This document shows, in pieces, positions 1 through 10,530 of a stretch of DNA of 64,000 nt. The position numbers and the translations under genes were made by a program. The notes under the pieces were generated by a model, which made no database searches, was not told the DNA's origin, and worked only from the letters and a program-made list of their open reading frames with translations. The first letter of the stretch is position 1; each line of letters starts with the position of its first letter. The stretch comes from Medicago truncatula (Eukaryota > Streptophyta > Magnoliopsida > Fabales > Fabaceae), in assembly GCF_003473485.1 (NCBI RefSeq), contig NC_053042.1, positions 6,099,501 to 6,163,500 of the forward strand. Direction: 5' to 3'.

Positions 1-82
1 TTTGAATATGAAGGATCAAAATCTGAATAATAAAATGAAGTGTTGTAAAATCGAAATCTAATAAAATTGAGAAAATCGGTAC

Positions 83-245
83 CTGAGGAGGGAGAGAAGT
101 GATTGGGAAAGCGAGGGGAAGAAAAGGTTCGAAGGGTGGTGGTGGATGCAGCAGTGGCAGCGATGGCGGCGGAAGAATAAGATCTGGAAGAAGAATGGAG
201 TGATCGGAGGAATAAGGATCTCAATCCAGTCATCGTCGTCTTCAT
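83..245 (-). CDS. first exon of a mitochondrially targeted protein (partial)
   Basis: On the minus strand an ATG at 245 opens a 54-codon exon that ends at a CAG|GTACCG donor (exon edge at 83). The peptide starts MKTTMTGLRSLFLRSLHSSS and continues rich in Ser, Ala, Arg and Thr with no acidic residue, which is the composition of a mitochondrial presequence. A second in-frame ATG lies four codons downstream, so the start could be there. The exon ends in phase 1 and the rest of the gene lies beyond the left edge. The mature protein is not visible, so I do not name it. It could be any imported matrix or inner-membrane protein; a plastid target is less likely given the Arg spacing. Confidence 0.6.
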
Positions 246-299
246 CTTCAAGCAGTTTTTGCTAATTCGTTTTCGGCTCTTTACTTTTCTTCTTTGTAA

Positions 300-1240
300 A
301 ATTAATTAATTAACAGGAAATCATGCTTTAAAAATCATTTCATCAAAATATTGAGATTTGGATGACTACTTTATGGTTAATTGTATTTTTGTATTTAAAA
401 ATATCCAAAACATATTATAAATTCATTTATATTAATTTAAAAATAAAAAAATGAAAATTAATTTTTGAAAATAAAAAAATTTGGAATTTTTTTTTCAAAA
501 ATAAGAAAACAAATTAAAAATACAAAAAAAGCAAATTTTCGGAAAAACTTTTTAAATTTTTTTTCTAAAAAAAGAAATTATGGAAAAAAAATTTAGTTTA
601 GAAAATTTTATTCCAGAAGTTTTATTAAATCTTTTCCGAAATTAAAATATTGAAAAAAAATCCATTTTAGGGCTATAATAAAAAAAATGTAAAAATTAGA
701 ATAAAATTCAGGAAATTTTATAAAAAAAAATTTCGAATAAAAAATCAGAATTTTTTCTAAATTTGTATCCAAAATTTTGAAAAATATCTAATTATATTTT
801 CTGATTTAATCTTAATGTTTTTTCTGTTTTTTTTTATTTTAGAAAAAACAAATCTTAATTTTTTTTCGATTTTTAAACTTTTAGAAAAAATCTGACTATT
901 ATTCTGTTTTTTTATATTTCGAAAAATCTTAATGTTTTTTTTTCTAAATTTTTAAATTAAATTCTGAATATTTTTATGATTTTTTGGATTTTATTTATTT
1001 AAAAAAAAAAATCGGACGTAGAATTTTTTTTACACGTGGCCAATTGAAAAAAAATGTCAAATCAACGCCACATATTAGATTGTGCTGAGTTGGTTGGGGG
1101 AAGGGGGTATTCTGGAAAAAAAAATTGCGAGGATGCATATGAAACCGAAAATTTTATAGGGGCGAAAACCAGAAATTACATATATTTTTATAAAAAAAGA
1201 AATTACATATATTACATGGGTGAAAAGCATTATTAACCCT
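300..1240. other. AT-rich, homopolymer-rich stretch, probably a decayed Mutator-type MITE
   Basis: This stretch is almost entirely runs of A and T broken by short TCGAAAT-like motifs. Its composition and its right part (a cacgtggc motif near 1034, then a gap, then an end reading cattattaaccct) resemble the well-delimited element at 34850-35536. I found no matching left terminus and no target duplication, so the identification is tentative. No credible coding sequence is present; the 60-codon ORF inside it is low complexity. Confidence 0.35.
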
Positions 1241-1489
1241 ATTTTAAAAGTCTTACATTAGAAATTTAACAAATAAAGGCATATTAATGAGAAAAAATAT
1301 TGCATTGATATTCTAAAGTGATAATTATCTTGAAACGAGAATTTAAAATGTAGTGGCTTAATTGCATGTTTGGTCCCTTATATTTATTTTAGGTTTTAAG
1401 TTCCATTATATTTTAAATGTTTCAAGTTTGTCCATTATATTTTAATTGTTTTAAGTTGATCCAAAATATTATTCGCGCTATAATAAGTT

Positions 1490-1647
1490 TTTTTTTTTAA
1501 TAAATCAAAATGAGATATATTACTAAACCAACAATGTTTCACCTCGCACAAGGTGTGCAAAAGGAGAAACACTGACAAATATTTACATAGGGATGGGGTG
1601 TTTCCACCAGTCGTGGTAAGAATAAACAAAATCCACCTGTTTAGACC
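1490..1647 (-). mobile_element. 158-bp 5'-truncated LINE end with 17-bp target duplication
   Basis: The piece starts with a T-run on the plus strand (the poly-A tail of a minus-strand insert), followed by aatgagatatatta and a segment with cgcacaaggtgtgc. Both match the 3' untranslated end of the LINE at 7980-10530. It is flanked by perfect 17-bp copies of tcgcgctataataagtt at 1473-1489 and 1648-1664. It is therefore a very short LINE insertion made by target-primed reverse transcription. Confidence 0.85.
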
Positions 1648-1664
1648 TCGCGCTATAATAAGTT

Positions 1665-2187
1665 AATCCCTTCTGCTACAAAATATTGTGTTTAGAAAAG
1701 AAAGAAAAAATTAAAAATGTTTTAAAAACTGATTTTGTAAGTAATTTAAATTCCAATTTCCAATATTTGCAACCTAATTCTCTAAACGCCCAAATGATAG
1801 AAGGGATTAACTTATTTCGATGCAAGTAATATTTTAGGGACTTAAAATAATAAGAGATCAACTTAAATATTAAAATAAATTCAACTGATCATTTACTTAA
1901 AAATCATGCACAATTTTTAAAAGACAGTTATAAAGAGACGAGACGGAGTAACGTGCTCATATCCAATTTAATTAATGTGGTTTATTTGGATCAATTTTTT
2001 ATTAATCCAAATTATAATCGTACGAAATACAACTGTAGACGAGTTTTATCAAGCCACACATCAATAAGGTGTCTTGTTCAACCCACGACATGAACACAAA
2101 GCTCATTTTCATTTTGCCAAGGTTAGGACAATCAATCTATGCTTGAAACATTAAAAAAAGTTAAAATATATATTAAATTAAACTAAT
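1665..2187. other. intergenic, nothing recognised
   Basis: AT-rich sequence upstream of the NAC pseudogene. No conserved ORF, RNA gene or repeat boundary was seen. It should hold the former NAC promoter, but no convincing TATA position stands out. Confidence 0.4.
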
Positions 2188-4460
2188 ATGGCTCACAATT
2201 CTCGATCAAGTAAAAATTTCACAATTCTCGATCAAGTAAAAATTTTAAACCAGATGGTGAACTTCTTCGATCATTCCTCTACAATAAAGTTCACGATATA
2301 CCAGTGCCCAGCTATATCAATGTTCTTGAATATGATTTATATGGTACCATAAAGAATCCTTGGGAGATTTGGGAAGAGTTTGCAAGTTCTCACTCATATC
2401 CTGGAAAAGACTTATATTTCTTCACTACCTTAAAGAAGACATCTCCCACTAGTAAACGCTTCATTCGCACTATTGGAATTGGTACATGGGAAGCGTAACC
2501 GGAAAAAGTATAGTTGACAAAGAGAACCAAACCCTAGGTCTGAAAAAACGTTTCTGCTTTGAGAAGAGTAACACTTCTAAAGATGGTGGATGGATCTTGC
2601 ATGAATATAGCCTTCACATATCTTTGATTAACAATGCTTCGGTAAGCAATATGATCATATATTTATATTATTAGTTTACTTAGTTGTATTAAATAGTGAC
2701 CACCCTAATTAGGGTTTATTTTTTGGTTTGTAGCACTGCATGGCAAAGTGACAATCCTTGGTATTGTGCACATATTTATAATCTGCTTTTGCGTTTTTTT
2801 TTTTTTGCAGGACAACAATTATGTTCTATGCAAATTCAGAAAGAATTTGAAACCCAATCCACAAAATAAGGGAAAAAGAATCGATCACCAATCAAATTCT
2901 CACTTAATGAATAGCATTGGACAAGATAGTCAAGGAAAGACGGTTGTCTAATATTTGAATTTACTATTGTCTATTTGTTATGTGTGCTATTTGTATAAAA
3001 AGTTGATGATAATTTTGAAAAGAGAAAAAGTTAGTTCAAAAGAATCAAAATTTGGAATAAGAGATGACTAAAATTAGAAAATTCGGAACAAGAATGAAAT
3101 TTGGAATAAGATCGTCTTTCCAAATATTTAGCTGACCAACAGAGTTGAACATGATAAAGTCTTTCCAAATCTTTTTTTTTTTTTTTACATATTGAAATCA
3201 ATTTTCTATTTTTTTTTTACCATGTAATACTTTGTATATACTATATACAAATACAATCTTCCTTTCTATATGTAATTATAATTCAATTTTATTTTTACTG
3301 AACACTCTTTTGCATTCTTGATTTTTAGGAAAACAATGTTTGGAGGAAATTTGTTCATGAAGAAACAAAAAGTCAATTAAATGGTGGACACAAAAGAAGA
3401 AAGGTTGGAAATACTTGGCCAGAAAAGACCGTGGTTCTTGGACTTAAAGCTATCACCAATATTGTAAGTATTATTTGTGTGTTTGTGTATATGTGTTATT
3501 TATTTGTTGAAGGAACCCAACGATTTTGTTGATAATATTAATTATTAACAAATGATCATATGTAAGGGTTTAACTTTAAGAAAGTTTTGTCCCATAAATA
3601 TATATCACTTGGTAGAGACAATGCTTTGTTATATGCAGATATCGGATTTGAATTTCGATATTCCATTTATTCTCCTTAAGAGAGTTTTTCCTTAGGAAAA
3701 AGAGATTTTTTTGTTAAACTTTATAAATTACTCTATATAAATTATTATTTATAATTTAAAAATTAACACAATTGTCTGATCACTTATTATGAAAAATAAT
3801 TGCGACTTTTTAAATATTATATCAATTACAAATTAGTGTACTTTAAATAGAATGTCTTCTTTGTCAATTTTTTTTAGTGTTTTTAAACAAGGAAAATTAG
3901 TATTATGTGACTATCATTTATTTTGTATCCAATAATCAATTTTAATTTTTGAAAAAAAAATTAATTTAATTTTCCGATTTTCTCTCATTTATTTTTTGGG
4001 TTAAATTTGTATTTTCATTTCTTAAAGATTAATATATACTTATTTTGATCTATTTTAACATTTTGAATTTTGTTAATTCATGTACTAACAAAAATTGTGT
4101 GTTTTTAGACTCTTACCCAAACACATTATTCAAACAATGAAAAGTTAAATGAGAAACAAATATGAAATTAAAAAATTGTATTCATAAATTAATTCCTTAT
4201 TATTGTGTTCTTGCATTCTCATTTTGCAGGAGAACAATGATAGTGGAAATATCAAGATTGACTTGGTTAAAAGTGCCAATACGACAGAGGAAAAATCTAA
4301 CAAAGAAGATGGTGATCGTATTATAAACAAAGATGAAGATGGTGATATCTCTTGGCCTGAGTTTTTTGCAAGGCAACTTCTAGAGGGGAATGAAGGAAGC
4401 TTAATCGAAGAGGAGGATATTGAAATGATTCCCAATTCTGGCAAACATTGCTATGTTTAA
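2188..4460 (+). pseudogene. NAC-domain transcription factor gene, frameshifted
   Basis: An ATG at 2188 begins a NAC-like gene (plant-specific DNA-binding transcription factors), but the frame breaks twice. After MAHNSRSSKNF a 26-bp tandem duplication (2194-2245) shifts the frame. The NAC A-C region then reads from about 2240 in a second frame (PSYINVLEYDLYG, then DLYFFTTLKKTSPTSKR). Near 2490 it jumps to a third frame (VTGKSIVDKENQ, GWILHEYSL) up to a GTAAGC donor after 2641. Exon 2 (2811-2951) gives DNNYVLCKFRKN, the subdomain-E motif. Exon 3 (3329-3463) and exon 4 (4230-4460) encode a variable acidic tail ending in a stop. The three reading frames cannot be joined by the visible splice sites, so a full NAC domain is not made. 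The motifs resemble the legume short-NAC group; this is a family-level call only. Confidence 0.75.
2194..2245 (+). repeat. 26-bp perfect tandem duplication in NAC exon 1
   Basis: The unit beginning cacaattctcgatcaagt occurs at 2194-2219 and again at 2220-2245. With one copy the ATG at 2188 would be in frame with the NAC domain; with two it is not, because 26 is not a multiple of three. Confidence 0.92.
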
Positions 4461-4859
4461 AAGGAGTATATGGTAGCTAAGAGTACATATTTTTTTTGGT
4501 AGTTGTTTGATATTTGATCATCAATTGTTTCCTTTTCATAATGATGAGTAAAAAGTTCAAAAATAAAATATGAATTGCAATAAATTTTTTATTTACCTTT
4601 TTTAATTAAAATTTTTAATAAATTCTAAATGCAGTAAATAGGGGGGAGAATAAAGATTATGATAGAGAGTTGAGAATGCTCCTATATGGTTCAAGGATAT
4701 GAATAGCGGATCCTGAAGAAGAAAAAAAAGGGTTTGTACAAAATTGTTACACCACAACGTTATAGTACCACACAATAGTATAGTTTATATTTGACATTAC
4801 TTTGTATTAAACAGAGTATCGCGGACAACAATGATTTTTTTGAAATTTTGTAACGCTGT
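4461..4859. other. intergenic, nothing recognised
   Basis: Presumed 3' flank of the NAC pseudogene. No ORF with family resemblance and no repeat boundary was seen before the target duplication at 4860. Confidence 0.4.
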
Positions 4860-4875
4860 TATAGCGCCGTTATTT

Positions 4876-4968
4876 TTATTTTTTTTGGTGGTGTATGGGG
4901 ATTGGACTCCAACCTTATATATATATATATTATATATTGTTTTTATCAACTGAACTAAGCTCATCGGA
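4876..4968 (-). mobile_element. ultra-short tRNA-derived SINE, copy 1
   Basis: Read on the minus strand this 93-bp insert carries a tRNA A-box-like segment (gagcttagttcagttg), an AT spacer, a B-box-like segment (ggttggagtccaatcc), and ends caccacc plus an A-rich tail. It is flanked by perfect 16-bp direct repeats, tatagcgccgttattt, at 4860-4875 and 4969-4984. That is the signature of LINE-mediated retroposition. It aligns end to end with the insert at 52307-52396, which is in the opposite orientation. Neither copy can fold as an intact tRNA. Confidence 0.8.
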
Positions 4969-4984
4969 TATAGCGCCGTTATTT

Positions 4985-5824
4985 GATCAAATGTTGGATT
5001 GTGGTGCTGGAGCTTCCACACTTTTGCAAATGTTTGTTCATCGTCTTATATTTGCTTTCTCTCTCTATCAATTTTTCATCGTTCTTGCCATGTAAGAAAT
5101 TTCAATTGGCTCTTGGAAGAGTTGATTGAAGGATCTTTCTTGCCATAATGCATATTAACAGAATGATCATTAACTTATTATCCACATAACATATTCTATA
5201 GTTCTTATAAGTTTTTTTTTTTGAGAGAACTATAGTTCTTATAAGTTGCCAAGTGAAAGGTTTTGGCAATTCAAGGTTCTCTTTTCATTATGTTCCAATT
5301 CATCTTTTCTTTTCTAGCAAACCATGCTCATATTCTAAATAAATACTCAAATTCGGCCCTCAAATATTTTGGACATCAATTTGATCAAACATTGTTTAAA
5401 AAAAACATCAATTTGGTTCCTAAATATGTTTTCGACATCAACCAATCAATTCAATTTCATTTAGATAAGAACTGATATTCAAAATCAATGAAAAACGGAC
5501 TCAATGTAAGGACTGGACTACTTTAGAATTTACCCCTTAATTTTTAAGAAAAAAATTGTTATATATGCATCACACTCACTCTTCAAATTAAAGGTTTGTC
5601 TAATATTTAACGAGTTACCTTCAATCACTTCTAATTTTTCAAATTATTGTTGGTTAAAAATATACGTATTGAAGAATCCCACATTGTTTAGAATCTAAAA
5701 AAGAAAGAGGTAGAACAAGACAAGCATAATTTTTTATAAATTGCAAGACAAACAAGGTGGTTAGTGGCGGAGCTCTTAAAGAGCCAAAAGGAGCATTGGC
5801 TCCCCTCCCCACTAAAAAAATAAA
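4985..5824. other. intergenic, nothing firm
   Basis: AT-rich sequence. Near 5764-5815 it contains tggcggagctc...ggctcccctcccc, a motif type often seen at the ends of plant DNA transposon relics; a similar one lies near 36425. No gene was recognised. The last nine bases (5816-5824, aaaaataaa) are the left target duplication of the next element. Confidence 0.4.
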
Positions 5825-7452
5825 GGCTAAATTAATCAAATGATCCCTCAACTAATTACCAGTTTTAATTTTGGTCCCATAAGTCCTATAATTATCATTT
5901 TGGTCCTCAACTTTTGCTCCGTCATTCAATTTGGTCTCTACCGTAGGTTTTTAATGCCTAAATTTTTTGATTTGATTCTAACCATTTGATTGGAGGTCCA
6001 TTGTATCTAATAGTGAACCATCAACACCTAATTTTTTTCCTTTTCTTCATCTTCTCTCTTCTTCTTGCTCAGATTTTCATCAAACTTTTCCAGAATTTTT
6101 CTTCTTCTTCTTCAACACAACAACCACCATCAGTTAATTTTTTTTTCCCACTAACATCTAATTTTTCATACTTTTCTTCATCTGCTTCTTTCCTCTTTAT
6201 CTTTGTCAACTTCATAATATTCATCAATCAAATCCTTTCAAAATTATCATTATCATTATTAACTAATATTCATCAATCCTTTCAAAGTAAAGAATAAAAA
6301 CTAATGTTCATCTGTCTTTATCAAAGATCTTCATCACCTTCATATGAAACCCATAAGAAAAAAAATCTCTTTATTGAACTATAAAAGGAATGTTCAACCA
6401 AAAGTGAAAACAAAGGTTAGCATTCAACAAAAACGTGAGTTACAGAGAGAGATTACTGAAATAAAAACACCAAAAATTTCAATTTCTTCACCCATATTTG
6501 TCAGCATTCAACAAAATAAAATGAATGTTGGATTTTGAATTGGAAAAATCTGGATTTGCAACAACCATACGCCCTTCATATCGAACAACGGAAAAATATG
6601 GAAAAATCTGGATTTGCAATCACAACCATACGCCGTTCACCAGGATTCGCAATCGCTCCTTTTTCAAGCTCCTCCATAGCCTTAAGCTCCGCCTGAAACC
6701 TCGGCTCCATTTACTTCACAAACTCATCGGTAACCCGACCCGGCTCACATCCAGATACAGACCAATCTCCTTGTGCTGATATAGCCAGTCCACGTAACAC
6801 CGCCATAGAGCATGTAGATCCGACGGTGGTGGTTTGTGGATTGAACGACGGAGAGATCCATTCCGGTTGGAATTTCAAGGGCAACGGAGCGAGTTGGAGG
6901 GAGTTTGGGTCGGGTTTGGTATATAGGAAGATTTTGTGAACGACTTCGTATTGGAGTAGAGGATGCGTTTTGTTTTTTTTTTCTTCTTATTGTTGAGTGT
7001 TTGTGAAGATGAATAAATGCTTGAGATTGAAGCCATTATGGGATTGGAAAATTGAAAGGGAAATGAATCAGAATAATGCTATGAAATTGAAAGGGAAAAT
7101 TGATGAATTTATGGAATTTTTTTATGAAGCTTAACCATGGTGATGAATAAGAGGAAGAATTGTATATTAAGTTAATTGTTGTTGGTTCATTGTAAGATAC
7201 AGTAGACATGCATGATCTAATGGTCCTCTTTTAATAAAAAATATCAATCGGTTTAAATTAAAATAATTAACAGGATCTACGGTGGACCACTATTTAGATT
7301 GGTCCACCATAGACATTTGGAGTTGAAGTTAATTGTTAGGACCAAATTGAATAACGTAGCAAACGTTGAGGGACCAAAATGATGATTTTAGGACTTATGA
7401 GACCAAAATAAAAACTGGTAATTAGTTGAGGGACCATTTGATTAATTTAGCC
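5825..7452. mobile_element. Pack-MULE (non-autonomous Mutator-like element with captured gene fragment)
   Basis: The element begins ggctaaattaatc and ends with the exact reverse complement gattaatttagcc. The terminal inverted repeats extend with few mismatches for more than 100 bp (left 5825-5945; right about 7330-7452, both with a ggtccctcaac-type motif). Perfect 9-bp direct repeats aaaaataaa flank it at 5816-5824 and 7453-7461. A 9-bp duplication with long TIRs is diagnostic of the Mutator superfamily. No transposase is present. The interior holds a CT-rich segment, an unrecognised 64-codon ORF at 6344-6538, and a fragment of plastid phosphoglucose isomerase (separate entry). A segment with ggaaaaatctggatttgcaa is duplicated around 6540 and 6600. 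Confidence 0.9.
6615..6955 (-). pseudogene. PGI1-like: captured fragment of plastid glucose-6-phosphate isomerase
   Basis: On the minus strand the fragment encodes ALWR followed by [19 protein letters not shown], then MEPRFQAELKAMEELEKGA and IANP. These strings are characteristic of the N-terminal part of plant plastidic glucose-6-phosphate isomerase (fructose-6-phosphate/glucose-6-phosphate interconversion in starch metabolism). An upstream piece reading [16 protein letters not shown] fits the region just after the transit peptide. The copy is dead: one extra codon after ALWR, a single-base loss at the GFTDEF position, a stop replacing the Glu codon before MEPRF, and a frame change upstream. 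It covers only the first exon region and lies inside the Mutator-like element, antisense to the window. The parent gene is not in this window. Confidence 0.85.
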
Positions 7453-7606
7453 AAAAATAAATAAAATAAATTTCATAGGAAGATACCAAAATACATCTTA
7501 CATTTAGATATAATTATTAGACTCTCCCTCACTTGAATCCTCCCAATTGTGTAAAATTGTATGACTTTTTTTTTTTTGGTAGAAATTGTATATGAGTTTT
7601 ATGTTA

Positions 7607-7885
7607 CTACATCTGTTCTAAATTATATGTCGTTTTGGAAAGAAAAAAACAGTCCCAAATTATATGTCGTTTTACAATACCAATGAAGAATTAATATTAT
7701 TTTTCTATTATTTTCTTAACTATTTATTACTCTCTCTTCTTTTAATTATTTAATTTATCTTTCATATATCATCTATTAAGAACAATTTTATAAAACAAAT
7801 CATAATATCTCTTTCAAAATTAATCGCATTTCTTAATAATTGTGAAATGTTCAAAACGTCATATAATTTAGGACAGATGGAGTAG
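7607..7885. mobile_element. mariner/Stowaway-like MITE
   Basis: The ends ctacatctgttctaaatta and the matching inverted taatttaggacagatggag form terminal inverted repeats of about 30 bp around a non-coding AT-rich core of 279 bp. A TA dinucleotide flanks each side (7605-7606 and 7886-7887), as expected for Tc1/mariner-type insertion. Confidence 0.75.
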
Positions 7886-7979
7886 TATTTTTTCTCGCCC
7901 TAATGTTTTAGGCAAGATCTGCTACCGAAGGTTCACTTGTTTACTTTCTTGCTTGACAAGTCTCTTAGATCACAAGATT

Positions 7980-10530
7980 TTTTTTGAACAGGCAAAAATG
8001 AGATATATTAATACGGACACCGCAATTGTTACCGCACAAGATGTGCCCAACAATCACAAAAAATGTCAGAGTCTAAGCAAATATTACAAACAAATCAGTC
8101 AATACCCAGACATAAAAGAGGGCTCGACCACCACTGATGAGTGCCAAAACTAAATACAACATTACTAGCCTTTAACCACCACAACGAAGTTAATTTCACT
8201 TTATCTAGAAATTTAGGCACAATACTTTGTCTATTTCTAAAAAGCCTATCATTCCTTTCATTCCACAACACCGAAACACAAAGCAACCAAATCAAGTGGA
8301 AGAAAGACCGTCGCCCTCTCGAACAACCTGCATAATGAATAAATTGCACAAAGTGATCTGAAGTTGATTGAGAGTCGACACCTACCACTCCTAACCAATG
8401 CCGCACCATCGGCCATAATGCACCAAAAGTTGCACAAGACAAAAACAAATGAGTAACATCTTCGACAATCCCACATCCAGCAACGCAGAACCGCTCCTCC
8501 ACAGATAGAATGCCACAATTTGCCAAATTAAGTTTTGTAGGTAACCGATCCCTCAGAAGTCGCCAAGCAAGGATAGAGACTTTGAGAGGGACCTGTTTAT
8601 GCCAAATTAAGTCCACATTATGGTGTAACTGGGGCTGCTCCTGTGATGTCAGCATGTCATAGACTCCACGTACAGAATACCCATCATCATGATTAGGTAA
8701 CCAGAGCCATCTGTCTAACACTGAGTCCTGCAAAGAAACTGTTAGTAACAAAGCCCTACACTCCTCTACCAACTCCTCCTCCCAAGCCCACAACCGCCTA
8801 CGCCACCTCAGCGCCTCCCCGCCCACATCCACCCCCAGCAGGAACATATTCCTAACTGAGATTGATTTGTGAACAGTCAAGTCAAAAAGGCGCCTAAACC
8901 GGACACAAAGAGGAACATCTCCACACCAACAATCACGCCAAAAATCAGTATCTGCCCCATCTCCCACTCTCCTCCTAACACAAGACCCAAACCATCCCTC
9001 TCCACCCTCACCTATCCCATCTCTAATCCTCACAATCTCCCTCCACCACGAAGAACAACTCCGGCCCCCATCCTCCAAACCGCCATCCTCCACACCATAC
9101 CTAGCCACTAACACCTTTCTCCACAAAGCATCCCGCTCCAATAACAACCTCCAACACCATTTACCCAACAAAGCAATGTTAAACTCCTTCAACCTCTTAA
9201 CCCCCAACCCTCCATACTCCTTCCTCATACTCAAAGAATCCCACCTAACCCAAGATATTTTTCTTTTTTCCTCACCCCCTCCCCAAAAAAATTTATTAAA
9301 CAAAGATTCAATGGAAGAGATTATACCTGTCGGAGCTTTGAAGAAGGAAAGTGCATAGACAGGTAGAGCAGTCAGGACAGACTTTAGAAGAATCAAACGA
9401 CCACCGAAAGATAGGAACCAACTTTGCCAACCAGACAATCTAGATTTAATACGATCCACCACAGGTTCCCAAAACAAAAGACGACGCGGATCGCCCCCAA
9501 TCGAGAGCCCCAAATAGAGAAACGGGATTTTACCTACTTTGCACCCCAACACAGAAGCCGCTTCTGACAACCACGAATCATTAATATTAACCCCTACCAG
9601 AGAACTCTTATGAAAATTAACTTTCAAACCCGACATAGCTTCAAACAAAACTAGACCAGCCCTCAGCGCCCGCACATTAGCCCAGCTTTTGTTCCCAATA
9701 AGAAGAGTATCATCAACGAACTGTAAATGAGACACCACCACTGAATTCTCTCTCCCCACTTTATACCCCGTAAACAGATCTGTGTCTACCAACGCTTTCA
9801 TCAACACATTCAAACCCTCTGCTGCCAATAAAAATAAGAAAGGAGATAGAGGATCACCCTGGCGTAATCCCCGTTCAAGAGAAAACTCATCAGTAGGACT
9901 GCCATTCACAAGAACTGAGGCAGTAGCAGTACCAACACATTCTCTAATCCACTTTCGCCACACCGTCGGGAACGACATACTCCCCATCACCTCGTCAAGG
10001 TACCCCCAATCTACCGAATCATACGCCTTTTCAAAATCTACTTTGAACAACAAAAGGTCTTTCTTAGATCTCCTTGCCTCATCAACCACCTCATTCGCAA
10101 TCAAGATACCATCAAGAATTTGTCTATCCTTCACAAAAGCAGACTGAGTTTCAGACACAACACTCCCAATAACCTGCCTCAACTTGTTTGCTAGAATTTT
10201 CGCCAAAATTTTGTACAAGCTCCCCACCAAAGAAATAGGGCGAAACTCATTCAACGATTGAGGGCTAGCAACTTTAGGAATAAGGGCGATGAATGTAGAA
10301 TTTATGCCTTTCGTCAATTTCCCATTCCTATGGAATTCAGTCACAAAGCGCACAAGCTCTGTTTTCATCTCAGGCCAAAAAGACTTAAAAAAACCCAAGT
10401 TGATCCCATCAGAACCTGGGCTCTTGAAACTATCACAATCCCACACTGCCGCCTTGATCTCATCCTCAGAAAAGGGTTTGACCAATCCGCCCCTCTCTAA
10501 AAGAGAGATTTTCCTAAATTGAAGGTGACC
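7980..10530 (-). mobile_element. 5'-truncated L1-type LINE, 2551 bp
   Basis: The insert runs from a poly-A tail (T-run at 7980 on plus) to a truncated 5' end at 10530. Perfect 9-bp duplications cacaagatt lie at 7971-7979 and 10531-10539. It contains an uninterrupted reverse-transcriptase ORF (separate entry) and a 3' untranslated region of about 115 bp that is shared with the small fragments at 1490 and 50650. ORF1 and the endonuclease domain are absent through 5' truncation. Confidence 0.92.

Noticed and set aside
1..82. A possible second exon of the mitochondrial protein gene
   Set aside because: A ttattcag acceptor-like string exists on the minus strand, but it would give an intron shorter than plant introns usually are, and the remaining bases are too few to judge.
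3600..3680. Possible further short SINE (acttggtagagacaatgc... then a ggatttgaatttc-like segment)
   Set aside because: Resembles a tRNA-derived repeat but no A tail or flanking duplication could be found; a similar weak case lies near 47400.
8258..10522. Several plus-strand ORFs of 60-121 codons across the LINE
   Set aside because: They are antisense shadows of the 812-codon reverse-transcriptase frame.
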